The notes: a model not told the origin generated them from the letters alone. A stretch of DNA of 64,000 bases from Roseomonas sp. (GCA_020249925.1 JADCER010000004.1:124001-188000); one strand, 5' to 3'. Counted from the first letter of the stretch, positions 43,902-54,224 are shown. A program made the numbers and translations.

Positions 43902-44566
43902 GTTTCGGGCAGCTTCCCTATGATCTGGCGCATCTGCTGGGTGGCGCGGTGCTGCTGCTGTCCTTTGTGCTGCTCTATCAACGGCGCATTTCTGCGGTGA
44001 TCAATGCCTTCGCCACACAAGGCGCGCTGCTGGCGCTGGCGGCCGCCTGGCAAGGTTATGTGCAAGGCGCGACAGGGCTTTACGTGACAGCCGCGATTGC
44101 CTTTGGCGCCAAGGCGGTGCTGATCCCCTTTGCGCTGCATCGGCTGGTGCGGCGCTTCAATTTGCAGCGCGGTGTTGATCCTGCGCTTGGCATTGGCGCT
44201 TCCATGATTGCCGGTGTCGCCTTGGCGGGCTTCGCGCTGCTGGTGGTGTTGCCGGCCACCGCCGGACAGCGCGCCTTGGCGCGGGAGGATTTGGCGCTGG
44301 CGCTTTCCGTGGTGCTGCTCGGTGGCCTGATGATGATCACGCGGCGCAACCTGATCAGCCAGGTGATCGGGCTGCTCAGCCTGGAAAATGGCTTGATCCT
44401 GGCGGCGGTGGGTGTTGCTGGCATGCCGCTGGTGATGGAACTTTCCACCGCGGCTTTGGTGCTGATGTTGGCGGTGATCGCCGGCGTTTTTGCGCTGCAA
44501 ATGGGTGAGCGTTTCCAAAGCCTGGATACGGAAAGTCTCGATACGCATCGGGGGGAAGGCGAGTGA
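43898..44566 (+). CDS. hyfE: HyfE-like membrane subunit
   Basis: 222 residues with six to seven hydrophobic segments. It resembles HyfE, a NuoK/MrpC-like integral subunit: VLLYQRRISAVINAFATQGA early and GLLSLENGLILAAVGVAGMP, which matches the NuoK-type conserved glutamate region. It probably takes part in proton or sodium translocation. The start overlaps hyfC by 4 bases. Confidence 0.88.
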   Translation: MSFGQLPYDLAHLLGGAVLLLSFVLLYQRRISAVINAFATQGALLALAAAWQGYVQGATGLYVTAAIAFGAKAVLIPFALHRLVRRFNLQRGVDPALGIGASMIAGVALAGFALLVVLPATAGQRALAREDLALALSVVLLGGLMMITRRNLISQVIGLLSLENGLILAAVGVAGMPLVMELSTAALVLMLAVIAGVFALQMGERFQSLDTESLDTHRGEGE

Positions 44567-45993
44567 TGCCGCTACCCTGGATCATGGTTTTCTTCCCTTG
44601 GATTGGTGCGCTGATTTTGCTGACCTTGCCGAGGCTCCGCATTGCGGCAGCGGCGAATATCGGTTGCGCGGGTGTTTCTTTCATATTGGCGCTGGCGCTG
44701 TTTACCCTGCCGCATGGCGAACAGGGCTGGACGCGAATTGATGCGCTGAATTTGCCCTTTGTGCTGCTCGCGTCCTTTGTCGCTTTGACGACCTCAATTT
44801 TTTCCGCAGCTACGCTGGCGCATGAGGGCTTCGATCACTGGCGCATTCGTGCCTATCATGGCGCCTTTCAGGTGTTCCTTGGCGCGCAATACCTCGCGCT
44901 ACTTTCAGATAATCTCGGCATACTTTGGGTGGCGATTGAAATCGCGACACTCGCCAGCGTGCTGATGGTGGCGGTGCATCGTACGCCGGCGGCGATGGAA
45001 GCGGCGTGGAAATTCTTCATGCTTTGCGGCTTTGGCATCGCGCTGGCATTGTTCGGCACCATCCTGCTCTATTCCGCTGCACAAGCCTTGCTGGATGCGG
45101 AAAGCGGGTTGTCCTGGGTGGCGCTGAAGCGTGTGGCGGCGCGCTGTGATGCGAATACGCTGAACCTGGCCTTCGTTTTTCTGCTGGTGGGCTATGGCAC
45201 CAAGGCAGGCTTGGTTCCGCTGCATTCCTGGCTGCCGGATGCGCATGCGGAAGGCCCGATTGCGATTTCCGCCGTGCTATCCGGGCTTTTGTTGAATGCC
45301 GCCATGCTGGCGGTGTTGCGCGCCAAGGCGATTGTCGGCGCGCATCCGGATACGCTGGCGGTTGGGCCTTTCCTGATGACGCTGGGGCTGGCTTCCGTGC
45401 TGCTGGCGGCGCTCGCTTTATGGCGGCGGCGTGATGCCAGGCGTTTTTTCGGCTGGAGTTCGATTGAACATATGGGCATCGCCGCTTTTGCCTTTGGGAT
45501 TGGTGGCCCGGCGGCAAACTTGGCAGGCTTGCTGCATATGATTGGCCATTCATTGGTGAAAAGCGCGATCTTCTTTGGCATTGGCCGCGCGGCGCAGCAA
45601 AAGGGCAGCCAGAAACTCGCGGATATTTCAGGGCTGGTCGCCAGTGATCCCTGGCTCGGTTGGGGGCTTGCCTTGGCGATTGGCGCCATTGCCGGGCTGC
45701 CGCCCTTCCTGCTGTTTGCGTCCGAATATGCCGTGCTGACTGCGGCCATGGCGGCGCAGCCTTGGCTTGCTGTGGCGCTGGCGCTTGGGCTGGTGGTGGC
45801 GATGACAGCTTTGATCCATACGCTGCAAGCACTTTGTTTTGGTGCGCCAACGCCAGATGTGGCGGTTGCTGGGCATGGGCTTGCGGTAATGGTGCCGCTT
45901 TGGCTGCATCTGGCGGTGGCGCTGCTGCTCGGGCTTGCGATGCCGTCGCTTTTCAGCAGTTTCCTCAAGGCCGCGGCGGGAATGATCGGATGA
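44566..45993 (+). CDS. hyfF: HyfF-like (NuoL/M/N-type) antiporter subunit
   Basis: About 475 residues with 13-14 predicted membrane segments. Antiporter-family marks: the glutamate in GILWVAIEIATLASVLMVAV, the lysine in GYGTKAGLVPLHSWLPDAHA, and IEHMGIAAFAFGIGGPAANL. It is the ion-translocating subunit. With hyfB gone it would be the only NuoL/M/N-type pump subunit in this complex. GTG at 44563 is an alternative start. Confidence 0.9.
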   Translation: MPLPWIMVFFPWIGALILLTLPRLRIAAAANIGCAGVSFILALALFTLPHGEQGWTRIDALNLPFVLLASFVALTTSIFSAATLAHEGFDHWRIRAYHGAFQVFLGAQYLALLSDNLGILWVAIEIATLASVLMVAVHRTPAAMEAAWKFFMLCGFGIALALFGTILLYSAAQALLDAESGLSWVALKRVAARCDANTLNLAFVFLLVGYGTKAGLVPLHSWLPDAHAEGPIAISAVLSGLLLNAAMLAVLRAKAIVGAHPDTLAVGPFLMTLGLASVLLAALALWRRRDARRFFGWSSIEHMGIAAFAFGIGGPAANLAGLLHMIGHSLVKSAIFFGIGRAAQQKGSQKLADISGLVASDPWLGWGLALAIGAIAGLPPFLLFASEYAVLTAAMAAQPWLAVALALGLVVAMTALIHTLQALCFGAPTPDVAVAGHGLAVMVPLWLHLAVALLLGLAMPSLFSSFLKAAAGMIG

Positions 45994-47504
45994 TGGGGCC
46001 GGCTTCCAGCCTGATCCGCGGCGGCAATCCGCAAGGTGCCAAGCCTTATGAGCGGTTCTTGCTTTCACCCACCGCCTGGGGGCAATTGCCGGCTGCCTTG
46101 CAGCAGGAACCCGATCTGGCGCTGCTGGGGCTTTGGGCGGATGCGACGCAGGTCCATGCCTGCTTCCTGCATGAACCAAGCGCGGAAGCGGTGCTGGCCT
46201 CAACTCCGGCGGCGGGCTGGAATTACGCCGCACTTTCCCCCGCGCGCCCCGGCGCGGTGCGCTTTGAACGCATGATCCTGGAATTATGGGGCCATCGCGC
46301 GGAAGGCGCGGTTGATCTGCGCCCGTGGTTGGATCACGGCCGCTGGCCCTTGCGCCATCCGCTTGCCGCCAAGCCCATCCCCTTTGCGGGCGAGGCCCCG
46401 CAGCCCGAATTTTTGCCAACGGAAGGGGAAGGCATTCACCAAATCCCGGTTGGTCCCATCCATGCCGGCGTGATCGAACCCGGGCATTTCCGCTTTTCCG
46501 TGCAAGGGGAAGCCGTGGTGCGGTTGGAACAGCGGCTTGGCTATACGCATAAGGGCACGCTTTCGCTGATGTTGGGCACCTCGCCACGTGCGGCGGTGCG
46601 TTATGCGGCGCGGCTTTCGGGCGATACCACGGTTGCGCATTCCTGGGCGTTTTCGGCGGCGGTGGAAGCGGCACTTGGTGTCACGCCGCCGCCGCGCGCG
46701 CTGCATCTCCGCGCGCTGATGCTGGAATTGGAACGCATTCACAATCATTTGAATGATTGGGGCTTTGTCTGCAATGACGCGGCCTTTGCCTTCCCCCATG
46801 CGCGTTGCGGGTTGCTGCGTGAGGGCGTGCTGCGCGCCATTGCTGCCGCTTTCGGCCATCGGCTGATGATGGACCGCGTTTTACCAGGCGGTGTCGCGCC
46901 CGATATCGCGCCGCGCGGGGCCGAGGCGATTTTGGCCGCGCTGGCAGCGGTGGAAGCGGAAATCCCAGCGCTGATGAAGGTTTATGAGGCGCATGCCAGT
47001 TTGCAGGATCGTGTGGTGACAACAGGATATTTGCGCCCCGATCTGGCGCGTGCCTTTGCCGCTGGCGGCCATGTTGGCCGCGCTTCCGGGCGCGCCTTCG
47101 ATGCGCGCCGCCTGCCACCGAACCTGCCCTATCCGACATTGCATTTCGATGTGCCGGTGCTGGAAGCGGGCGATGTGGATGCGCGGGTACGCATTCGTGT
47201 GTTGGAACTCAGCCAATCCATTGCGCTTGTCAGGCAAATCCTCGCGAACCTTCCAGCCGGTGAGCTGATGGCGCCGCTACCCGTGCGCGCCGGCGAAGGC
47301 ATGGCGATGATTGAAGGCTTTCGCGGCGAATGCCTGCATTGGATTGCGCTGGATGATGGCGGGCTGATTCGCGCGCTATTCCCGCGCGATCCTTCCTGGC
47401 TGCAATGGCCCCTTCTGGAGGCAGCCATCGAAGACAATATCGTCGCCGATTTTCCGCTGTGCAATAAATCCTTCAATTGTTCCTATAGCGGGGTGGATTT
47501 GTGA
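45990..47504 (+). CDS. hyfG: HyfG-like large subunit lacking Ni-Fe ligands (Ehr type)
   Basis: About 504 residues. The NuoC-like N-terminal part (to ~residue 150) is fused to a NuoD/hydrogenase-large-subunit part. In true group 4 hydrogenases the first metal motif is RxCGxCxxxH; here the equivalent position (~205-222) reads ARLSGDTTVAHSWAF, with no cysteine. The C-terminal motif is Cys491 and Cys497 in FPLCNKSFNCSYSG, not CxxC. It therefore cannot carry a Ni-Fe site and belongs to the energy-converting hydrogenase-related (Ehr) group, whose reaction is unknown. Confidence 0.9.
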   Translation: MMGPASSLIRGGNPQGAKPYERFLLSPTAWGQLPAALQQEPDLALLGLWADATQVHACFLHEPSAEAVLASTPAAGWNYAALSPARPGAVRFERMILELWGHRAEGAVDLRPWLDHGRWPLRHPLAAKPIPFAGEAPQPEFLPTEGEGIHQIPVGPIHAGVIEPGHFRFSVQGEAVVRLEQRLGYTHKGTLSLMLGTSPRAAVRYAARLSGDTTVAHSWAFSAAVEAALGVTPPPRALHLRALMLELERIHNHLNDWGFVCNDAAFAFPHARCGLLREGVLRAIAAAFGHRLMMDRVLPGGVAPDIAPRGAEAILAALAAVEAEIPALMKVYEAHASLQDRVVTTGYLRPDLARAFAAGGHVGRASGRAFDARRLPPNLPYPTLHFDVPVLEAGDVDARVRIRVLELSQSIALVRQILANLPAGELMAPLPVRAGEGMAMIEGFRGECLHWIALDDGGLIRALFPRDPSWLQWPLLEAAIEDNIVADFPLCNKSFNCSYSGVDL

Positions 47505-48031
47505 TGCTTTGGCCAAAGCTCGCCCGCGCGCTATTCGCAAAACCGCTCACGGATCAAGCGCCGCTGGTGCCGCGTGAGACCATTCAGGCGCTTGGCGAAA
47601 GGCTTGCCGTGACAAGCCGAGCACGGCTTGGCCGCAGCCTGGCGATTCGCGAAGTGGATAGCGGTTCCTGCAATGGCTGTGAGTTGGAAGTGAATGCGTT
47701 GCAGAATGTCGCCTATGATCTGGAACGCTTCGGGCTGCGCTTTGTCGCCTCCCCCAAGCATGCCGATGTGCTGCTGGTGACCGGTCCCGCCTGCCTGAAC
47801 ATGCGCGAAGCCTTGGAACGTGCGCTGGCCAGCACGCCGGAACCGCGCTGGGTGGTGGCGGTGGGCGATTGCGCCGTGGATGGTGGCGTCTTCAAGGGTT
47901 CCTATGCGGTCGAAAACGGCATCGGCGCCGTGCTGCCGGTGGATTTGCTGATCCCCGGCTGCCCGCCAACGCCGGCGCAATTGCTGGAAGGGCTGCTTGC
48001 CCTGCTGGAAGCGGAATCGGCAAAAAAATAG
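47504..48031 (+). CDS. hyfI: HyfI-like (NuoB-type) small subunit
   Basis: About 175 residues. All four ligands of the proximal [4Fe-4S] cluster are visible: Cys56 and Cys59 in GSCNGCELEV, Cys123 in VGDCAVDGG and Cys153 in PGCPPTPAQL. So the electron-transfer cluster next to the quinone-like cavity is kept even though the large subunit has lost its Ni-Fe cysteines. Last gene of the operon; GTG at 47501 is an alternative start. The 164 bases after it hold no recognised gene. Confidence 0.92.
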   Translation: MLWPKLARALFAKPLTDQAPLVPRETIQALGERLAVTSRARLGRSLAIREVDSGSCNGCELEVNALQNVAYDLERFGLRFVASPKHADVLLVTGPACLNMREALERALASTPEPRWVVAVGDCAVDGGVFKGSYAVENGIGAVLPVDLLIPGCPPTPAQLLEGLLALLEAESAKK

Positions 48032-48195
48032 GGCCGGCCGGATCAAACCAGCCAGCCCAAAGGTACCGCCCGAAGACGGACCAGTTGCGGCGCGGCATGC
48101 CGGGAATGAGCCGCGCGACGTAGGCAATGTCGCACCCGGCACCTCTCCCTGCGGTGAGCAGAAGCTTAATTTTTATCAAGAATGGCGGGGCCGAC

Positions 48196-48621
48196 TCAGA
48201 TCAGGCAGAGCTCAGCCAAGTCGCGCCGGAGCTTGGGCGGCAGCGCATCCAAGCCGCGTGTCGGCGCGCGCGCCTGGTTCACATCCGCCGGCGCTTCTTC
48301 CGGCTTCAAGTAGCGCCAGCCCTGGAAGGGCTTCATTGGGCGCGCTTCCACCAGGACCAGCGTGGGGTCCAGCACCAGGGCAGCGCAGGGGGTCTGGTCG
48401 TCCCATTCCTCCTCACGGATTTCCAGGATGCGCTGACGAACGCGCACAAAACCGCCAATCACCCAATAGATGGAACCGCCATTGCAGAGTTCCTCCACGC
48501 GCTTCGGGAACATGCGCGTCCAGGCGCGGAGCGGCGGGTCTTCCTTGAGGCGGAGCGCCTGCAAGGCCGCCAGCGCCGCGACATCCTTGGGACCGACCGA
48601 GAGTTTGATGAGGTTCAACAC
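48196..48621 (-). CDS. DUF1489 family protein
   Basis: About 141 residues, the usual DUF1489 length. It runs LNLIKLSVGPKDVAALAALQ at the start, GGSIYWVIGGFVRVRQRILE in the middle, and VEARPMKPFQGWRYLKPEEA near the end. It is widely conserved in alphaproteobacteria with no known function. The GTG at 48621 matches the family start; a TTG twelve codons earlier is possible. It lies 43 bases downstream of purD on the same strand and may be cotranscribed. Confidence 0.85.
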   Translation of the reverse strand: MLNLIKLSVGPKDVAALAALQALRLKEDPPLRAWTRMFPKRVEELCNGGSIYWVIGGFVRVRQRILEIREEEWDDQTPCAALVLDPTLVLVEARPMKPFQGWRYLKPEEAPADVNQARAPTRGLDALPPKLRRDLAELCLI

Positions 48622-48664
48622 AAGGCTTCCATGGCCGGAACCGCCCCGAGTCGGCAAGAGGGCC

Positions 48665-49936
48665 TTATTTTAAAGCCCGCCAACCAATATCACGCCGGTA
48701 AAACCCGCCCGGCCAATCAAGCCGGTCCACCGCGGCATAAGCGGCAGCGCGCGCTTCGCGCAGCGTTTTGCCTGTGGCCGAAATACCCAGCACGCGGCCA
48801 CCGGTTGCGATCAGCGCGCCATCTTCGCGCCGCGCGGTGCCGGCATGAAACACCTGCACACCCGGCACCTGCCCCGCCGCTTCCAGGCCGCGGATTTCGC
48901 TGCCTTTGGCGTAGCTGCCGGGGTAGCCCTGCGCCGCCATCACCACCACCATGGCATGCAAGGCTTCCCAGCGGAGATCAAACCGCGCCAATTCGCCATC
49001 ACAGGCCGCGAGCAAGGCGGGCAGCAGATCGGATTTCAGGCGTAGCATCAGCACCTGGCATTCCGGATCGCCAAAACGCACATTGAATTCAATGAGCTTC
49101 GGGCCATCCGCCGTAATCATCAGCCCGGCGAAGAGCACACCTTTGAAGGGCGCACCGCGCTGCGCCATTTCGGCCAGCACCGGGCGGATGATGCGCGCCA
49201 TGACCGTTTCCTGCAGCAACTCGGTGAAAATCGGTGGCGGGGAATAGGCACCCATGCCGCCGGTATTGGGGCCGGTATCGCCGTCACCCACGCGCTTATG
49301 GTCCTGTGCCGCGCCCAGCGGCAAGGCGGTGGTGCCATCGCACAGCGCGAAGAAGCTGATCTCCTCGCCCACCAGACATTCTTCAATCACCACGGAAGCG
49401 CCCGCCGCGCCATGGACACGGTCTTCCATGATATCGGTGATGGCGGCTTCAGCTTCGGCGATGGTCGCGGCCACCACCACACCCTTGCCGGCCGCGAGGC
49501 CATCGGCCTTCACCACAATCGGTGCGCCCTTTTCGCGAGTATAGGCGCGCGCGGCAGCGGCATCGGTGAAGCGTGCCCAGGCGGCGGTGGGCGCGCCAGC
49601 GGCATCCGCCACTTCCTTGGTGAAGGTCTTGCTGCCTTCCAATCGCGCGGCGGCGGCAGAGGGTCCGAAGCATTTCAGCCCGGCGGCAGCGCAGGCATCG
49701 GCGAGGCCAAGCGTCAGCGGCGCTTCCGGCCCGACCACAACCAAATCAACGGCATTGTCCTTAGCGAAGGCAACGAGACCACAGATATCCTCGGCGCCAA
49801 TCGCCACACATTCAGCCACTTCGGCGATGCCGGCATTGCCCGGGGCGCAAAACAGCTTGGTCAGCAAGGGCGAAGCCGCCAAGGCCCAGCAGAGCGCATG
49901 TTCGCGGCCACCGCCGCCCACCACCAGAACGCGCAT
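48665..49936 (-). CDS. purD: phosphoribosylamine-glycine ligase
   Basis: 423 residues. It starts [20 protein letters not shown], has the ATP-grasp loop [20 protein letters not shown], the metal-binding [17 protein letters not shown] and the [20 protein letters not shown] end. It makes GAR in de novo purine synthesis. It stands alone from other pur genes. Confidence 0.96.
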   Translation of the reverse strand: MRVLVVGGGGREHALCWALAASPLLTKLFCAPGNAGIAEVAECVAIGAEDICGLVAFAKDNAVDLVVVGPEAPLTLGLADACAAAGLKCFGPSAAAARLEGSKTFTKEVADAAGAPTAAWARFTDAAAARAYTREKGAPIVVKADGLAAGKGVVVAATIAEAEAAITDIMEDRVHGAAGASVVIEECLVGEEISFFALCDGTTALPLGAAQDHKRVGDGDTGPNTGGMGAYSPPPIFTELLQETVMARIIRPVLAEMAQRGAPFKGVLFAGLMITADGPKLIEFNVRFGDPECQVLMLRLKSDLLPALLAACDGELARFDLRWEALHAMVVVMAAQGYPGSYAKGSEIRGLEAAGQVPGVQVFHAGTARREDGALIATGGRVLGISATGKTLREARAAAYAAVDRLDWPGGFYRRDIGWRALK

Positions 49937-50004
49937 CGCACCCCTCGCTGATCAGATTGCGCGGTGGTGATTACGCCTTGTGGTGGGTGGCGCCAAGATG
50001 GTGA

Positions 50005-50739
50005 TTAGCCAAGCCTGTCCGGGTCAGAATCCAAGGCATAACCGGCGGAGCGCACGGTGCGGATCAGGTCCATCTCATCATCGCGATTGATTGCCTTGCG
50101 CAGGCGGCGGATATGCACATCCACCGTGCGTGGTTCCACATGGATATCGCGGCCCCACACGGCATCGAGCAATTGTTCGCGCGCAAAAACGCGGCCCGGA
50201 TGCTGCAAGAAAAATTCCAGCAAGCGATATTCCGTCGGCCCCAAATGCAAGGGCCGCCCGGCGCGTGTGACGCGATGCGCGTCCTGATCCATCGCAAGAT
50301 CGGCATAGGTCAGCGTACCCTTGGACGCCACGCGCCCGGACCGGCGCAGCAAGGCGCGGATGCGCGCAATGACATGCTCAATGGCGAAGGGCTTGGCGAT
50401 GTAATCATCCGCGCCGATATCAAGCGCGCGCACCGCGTCCTGATCCTCGGTCCGTGCCGTCACCATGATGATGGGCAGGTCGCGCGTTTCGGCCCGGCGG
50501 CGAAGCTGGCGGCAGACCTCAATGCCTGAAAGCGCCGGCAGCATCCAATCCAGCAGCATGATATCGGGCCGCGCTTCCGCCACACGCAGCAGCGCTTCCT
50601 GCCCATCTGCCGCTTCATCCACGCGAAAGCCCTGCTTTTCGAGGTTATAGCGCAGCAGGGTCAAAAGCGGCGCCTCATCCTCCACGATCAGTACCGTGGG
50701 CTTGGCAAGGCTAGCGTAGTTTTCTGCCATCATCGCCAT
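50005..50739 (-). CDS. phoB: phosphate regulon response regulator PhoB
   Basis: 244 residues. Receiver domain with the phospho-acceptor Asp in MLLDWMLPALSG and the Lys in DDYIAKPFAIEHV. The winged-helix output domain contains GPTEYRLLEFFLQHPGRVFA and EPRTVDVHIRRLRKAI. Last gene of pstSCAB-phoU-phoB, 2 bases after phoU. The cognate sensor kinase PhoR is not adjacent. Starts at 50739 or at an ATG three codons later. Confidence 0.95.
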   Translation of the reverse strand: MAMMAENYASLAKPTVLIVEDEAPLLTLLRYNLEKQGFRVDEAADGQEALLRVAEARPDIMLLDWMLPALSGIEVCRQLRRRAETRDLPIIMVTARTEDQDAVRALDIGADDYIAKPFAIEHVIARIRALLRRSGRVASKGTLTYADLAMDQDAHRVTRAGRPLHLGPTEYRLLEFFLQHPGRVFAREQLLDAVWGRDIHVEPRTVDVHIRRLRKAINRDDEMDLIRTVRSAGYALDSDPDRLG

Positions 50740-50741
50740 GC

Positions 50742-51458
50742 CTAGTCGCCCGGCGCGCGGACCACAGCGAAGGCCGAGGTATCGCCCTTCGGCCGATCCT
50801 CCGGCAGGTTTTCGCCGCGGACCGCGAAGTGAATACGTTCCGCGATATTCGTGGTGTGATCGCCGATGCGTTCCAGATTCTTGGCGATGAACAGCATGTG
50901 GGTCGCGGCGGTGATATTGCGCGGGTCTTCCATCATATGCGTCAGCATTTCGCGGAAAATGCCGTTATAGATTTCATCCACCGGTTCATCGGCACCCCAG
51001 ACGCGTTCCGCCGCTTCGGCATCGCCCTGCACCAGCGCATCCATCGCGGCCTTCAGGTTTTCCTGCACCAGATGCGCCATGCGTTCAAAACCATTCATGC
51101 TGCCAAGGCCGGGGAGTGAGGCCAGCACGATGGAACGCTTCGCTGCATTGGCGGCGTAATCGCCGATGCGTTCCAGATCATTGGAAACCTTCATGCCGGC
51201 AATGATCAAGCGTAAATCTGCCGCCATGGGCTGGCGCAGCGCCAGAAGCCGCACACAAAACGCCTCAATCTCTCGTTCAAGCTGGTCAATCTGCATGTCG
51301 CGCTGCACGACCTCGCCGGCCAGGTCACTGTCACGGCGGACCAGGGCGCGGGTGGCATCGGCGACCTGGCGTTCCACAAGGCCACCCATGCGCGCGATCA
51401 TGTCACGCAGCTTGCGCAAATCCTCATCATAGCTGCGGACGATATGTTCTGTGGGCAT
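50742..51458 (-). CDS. phoU: phosphate transport regulator PhoU
   Basis: 238 residues in two three-helix PhoU repeats. The first begins EDLRKLRDMIARMGGLVERQ and both end in the metal-binding E(D)xxxRxxD-type motif: SNDLERIGDYAANAAKR and AKNLERIGDHTTNIAER. PhoU represses the Pho response under phosphate plenty and restrains PstSCAB. It lies 20 bases after pstB. Confidence 0.95.
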   Translation of the reverse strand: MPTEHIVRSYDEDLRKLRDMIARMGGLVERQVADATRALVRRDSDLAGEVVQRDMQIDQLEREIEAFCVRLLALRQPMAADLRLIIAGMKVSNDLERIGDYAANAAKRSIVLASLPGLGSMNGFERMAHLVQENLKAAMDALVQGDAEAAERVWGADEPVDEIYNGIFREMLTHMMEDPRNITAATHMLFIAKNLERIGDHTTNIAERIHFAVRGENLPEDRPKGDTSAFAVVRAPGD

Positions 51459-51478
51459 CTGCGTTGCTCCTGCCTGGT

Positions 51479-52318
51479 TCAGCCAAACCGGCCGGTGATG
51501 TATTCTTGCGTCTTGGGATGCTTGGGCGCGGTGAAGAGCTGCGCTGCCGGCGCTACCTCAATCAATTCGCCCAGATAGAAAAACGCCACCTGATCCGCGC
51601 AGCGCGCAGCCTGCTGCATGTTATGGGTGACGATGGCGATGGTGAAATCGCGTTTCAATTCGTCAATCAGCTCCTCGATCTTCAGCGTGCTGATGGGATC
51701 AAGGGCGGAGGTTGGTTCATCGAACAGGATCACCTCAGGCCGTACGGCGATGGTGCGCGCGATGCAAAGCCGTTGCTGCTGGCCGCCAGAAAGACCAAGG
51801 GCGGAACGATCCAGCCTATCCTTCACCTCATTCCACAGGGCGGCGCGCGTCAGCGCCCATTCGATACGCTCACCCATCTCGGATTTGGAGAGTTTTTCAT
51901 GCAGGCGAATGCCGAAGGCGATGTTTTCATAAATCGTCATCGGGAAGGGGGTCGGCTTCTGGAAAACCATGCCTACCTTGGCGCGGAGCGTATTCAAATC
52001 CACGGAATCGGAGATGATGTTTTCGCCATCCATCATCACCTCACCGGTCGCGCGCTGGCCGGGGTAGAGGCTATACATGCGATTGAGCACGCGCAGCAGC
52101 GTGGATTTGCCGCAGCCGGATGGCCCGATCATGCCGGTAACCTGCCGGTCCGGCAGGTCAAGATTGATGCCCTTCAGCGCGCGATTATCGCCATAGAAGA
52201 AATCCAGATTGCGAATGGCCACGCGCGCATTGTTCAGCGTGGCTTCAGACCGTGCCTGCATGCCGCCAAAGCTTTTCGTGCCGGTAGTCTGGCTTTGTGT
52301 TTCGGTGGAAAGGCTCAT
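51479..52318 (-). CDS. pstB: phosphate ABC transporter ATP-binding protein PstB
   Basis: About 279 residues. Walker [10 protein letters not shown], the PstB-typical [20 protein letters not shown], the ABC signature [12 protein letters not shown] and Walker [13 protein letters not shown], then the HNMQQAARC switch region. It powers phosphate import through PstC/PstA. The ATG at 52318 (MSLSTE) is used; the frame extends 24 codons upstream into the pstA end. Confidence 0.97.
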   Translation of the reverse strand: MSLSTETQSQTTGTKSFGGMQARSEATLNNARVAIRNLDFFYGDNRALKGINLDLPDRQVTGMIGPSGCGKSTLLRVLNRMYSLYPGQRATGEVMMDGENIISDSVDLNTLRAKVGMVFQKPTPFPMTIYENIAFGIRLHEKLSKSEMGERIEWALTRAALWNEVKDRLDRSALGLSGGQQQRLCIARTIAVRPEVILFDEPTSALDPISTLKIEELIDELKRDFTIAIVTHNMQQAARCADQVAFFYLGELIEVAPAAQLFTAPKHPKTQEYITGRFG

Positions 52319-52334
52319 GTTTCCGTCCTTCCGG

Positions 52335-53228
52335 TCAGATGCGGCTGCGCAGCAGCGTGCGCGCAAGGATATTGAGGGCAAGCACGCCAAGCGTGATCAG
52401 CATGGCGCCGGCCCAGGCCAGGGCGATCCAGTCTTCAAAGGGGGAACCCGCGAAGGAATAGATCGTCACCGGCAGGCTCGACATCGGCTTGGAAAGATCG
52501 GTGGACCAGGCGTTATTGCCGAGCGAGGTGAACAGCAGCGGCGCGGTTTCACCCGCCACGCGGGCAACGGCCAGCAGAACGCCGGTGATGATGCCCGCCA
52601 TGGCAGAGCGCCAGCAGATCAGAATGATCATTTTCCACTTTGGCGCGCCAAGCCCGACCACCGCTTCACGCAGCGTATTCGGGATCAATTGCAGCATGTC
52701 TTCCGTGGTGCGCACCACGATGGGGATGACGATAATAGCAAGGGCCACCACCCCGGCCCAGCCGGAAAACCCCCCAAAGGGCAGCACCAAAATCTGATAG
52801 ACAAAAAGCCCAATCAGGATGGAAGGTGCGGAAAGCAGAATGTCGGACACAAAGCGCACCGCATTGCCCAGCCAGGAATCCTTGGCGTATTCGGCCAGAT
52901 AAGTGCCAACCAGCATGCCGATCGGCGTGCCGATGGCGGTGCCAAGCAGGGATTGGATCAGCGTCCCCACAATGGAATTCAGCAAGCCACCTTCGGAACC
53001 AGGCGGCGCGGTGACATGGGTGAAAACGCGCAGCGACATCGCTTCAAGACCACGATAAAAAAGCGTGGCGAGGATGGAGGCAAGCAATACAAGGCCAAAC
53101 ACGGTCGCTGCGATGCAAAGCGTGCGAATGATGCGATCAGCCCTTTTGCGCCGGCGGCCAAGCCTTGCGGCCATGGCAACATCCTTGCGCGGACCTGGAT
53201 TTGGTAGCGTGGATAGGGCCAGCGACAT
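52335..53228 (-). CDS. pstA: phosphate ABC transporter permease PstA
   Basis: 297 residues with six hydrophobic segments and the permease coupling loop [19 protein letters not shown] followed by [11 protein letters not shown]. An Arg-rich N-terminus precedes the first segment. Forms the inner-membrane channel with PstC; the pstC stop is 3 bases upstream. Confidence 0.95.
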   Translation of the reverse strand: MSLALSTLPNPGPRKDVAMAARLGRRRKRADRIIRTLCIAATVFGLVLLASILATLFYRGLEAMSLRVFTHVTAPPGSEGGLLNSIVGTLIQSLLGTAIGTPIGMLVGTYLAEYAKDSWLGNAVRFVSDILLSAPSILIGLFVYQILVLPFGGFSGWAGVVALAIIVIPIVVRTTEDMLQLIPNTLREAVVGLGAPKWKMIILICWRSAMAGIITGVLLAVARVAGETAPLLFTSLGNNAWSTDLSKPMSSLPVTIYSFAGSPFEDWIALAWAGAMLITLGVLALNILARTLLRSRI

Positions 53229-53231
53229 GGT

Positions 53232-54191
53232 TCAGACCTTCAGCCGAGAGCGGAGCAGATAGCGCGATGTCGCCAGCACCGCGAAGGAAAGCAGGAACAG
53301 GATAAAGCCAAGCGCAAGCAGCGATGCCAGCTTCAGGCTGCCGATTTCGCTTTCACCGAATTCCAGCGCCACCAGCGATGCGATGGTATTGCCCGGCCCA
53401 AAGAGTGAGGCGGAAATGCGATTGGCATTGCCGATCACGAAGGTCACCGCCATGGTCTCACCCAAGGCGCGGCCAAGGCCGAGCATGATGCCGCCCACCA
53501 CGGAAACCCGCGTATAGGGAATGACAACGCCCTTCATCACTTCCCAGGTGGTGGCGCCAAGCCCATAGGCGCTTTCCTTGAATACGGGCGGAACCTGCAT
53601 GAAAACATCGCGCATGGTGGCGGCGATGAAGGGCAGGATCATGATGGCAAGGATGAAGGCCGCGGTGAAAAGCCCGGTGCCGAAGGGCGGGCCCTGAAAC
53701 AGAAAGCCGATCAGCGGCAATTCGCCGATGTTATCAATGATCCAGGGCTGCACATGCTGCGCAAAGGCCGGCGCAATCACGAAAAATCCCCACATGCCGT
53801 AAATGATGGAAGGCACCGCGGCCAAAAGTTCAATCGCCGTGCCAACCGGGCGGCGCATCCAGGGCGGGGCCAATTCGGTCAGAAAAAACGCAATCCCGAA
53901 AGCAAGCGGCACGGCCATGGTGATGGCCAACATGGCGGTGACAATCGTGCCATAAATGGACACGCCAGCGCCGAAAAGCTCCCGCACCGGATCCCAATCC
54001 GTGGAGGTGACAAAGGCAAGACCAAAGGCGCGAAAGGCCGGCAGGCCGGCGATGAAAAGCTCAATAATCAGCGCGCCCAGCAGGATGAGCACGAAAATGC
54101 CGGCGGCCTGGCAGAGCAGGGCGAAGACCTTATCGCCCAGGCTGCCTGACCGACGCGCGGCTTTCGGGGGCATTACGCTTTGAGACGCCAA
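53232..54191 (-). CDS. pstC: phosphate ABC transporter permease PstC
   Basis: 319 residues with six hydrophobic segments; LPLIGFLFQGPPFGTGLFTA and the coupling loop FKESAYGLGATTWEVMKGVV are PstC-like. Start: TTG at 54191 has a G-rich ribosome site (GGGGGTG) 4 bases upstream, whereas the first ATG six codons later has none. Separated from pstS by a hairpin-bearing 69-base gap. Confidence 0.94.
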   Translation of the reverse strand: MASQSVMPPKAARRSGSLGDKVFALLCQAAGIFVLILLGALIIELFIAGLPAFRAFGLAFVTSTDWDPVRELFGAGVSIYGTIVTAMLAITMAVPLAFGIAFFLTELAPPWMRRPVGTAIELLAAVPSIIYGMWGFFVIAPAFAQHVQPWIIDNIGELPLIGFLFQGPPFGTGLFTAAFILAIMILPFIAATMRDVFMQVPPVFKESAYGLGATTWEVMKGVVIPYTRVSVVGGIMLGLGRALGETMAVTFVIGNANRISASLFGPGNTIASLVALEFGESEIGSLKLASLLALGFILFLLSFAVLATSRYLLRSRLKV

Positions 54192-54224
54192 GGAACACCC
54201 CCAAGGGTTCAGGAGGAAATGGCC

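Noticed and set aside
45990-47504. Calling hyfG a catalytic hydrogenase large subunit
   Set aside because: Neither Ni-Fe CxxC motif is present.
47892-48179. Minus frame after hyfI with a segment YVARLIPGMPRRNWSVFGRY
   Set aside because: Its 3' half is antisense to hyfI, its start is a weak TTG, and no family is recognised. It could be a relic but is not supportable.
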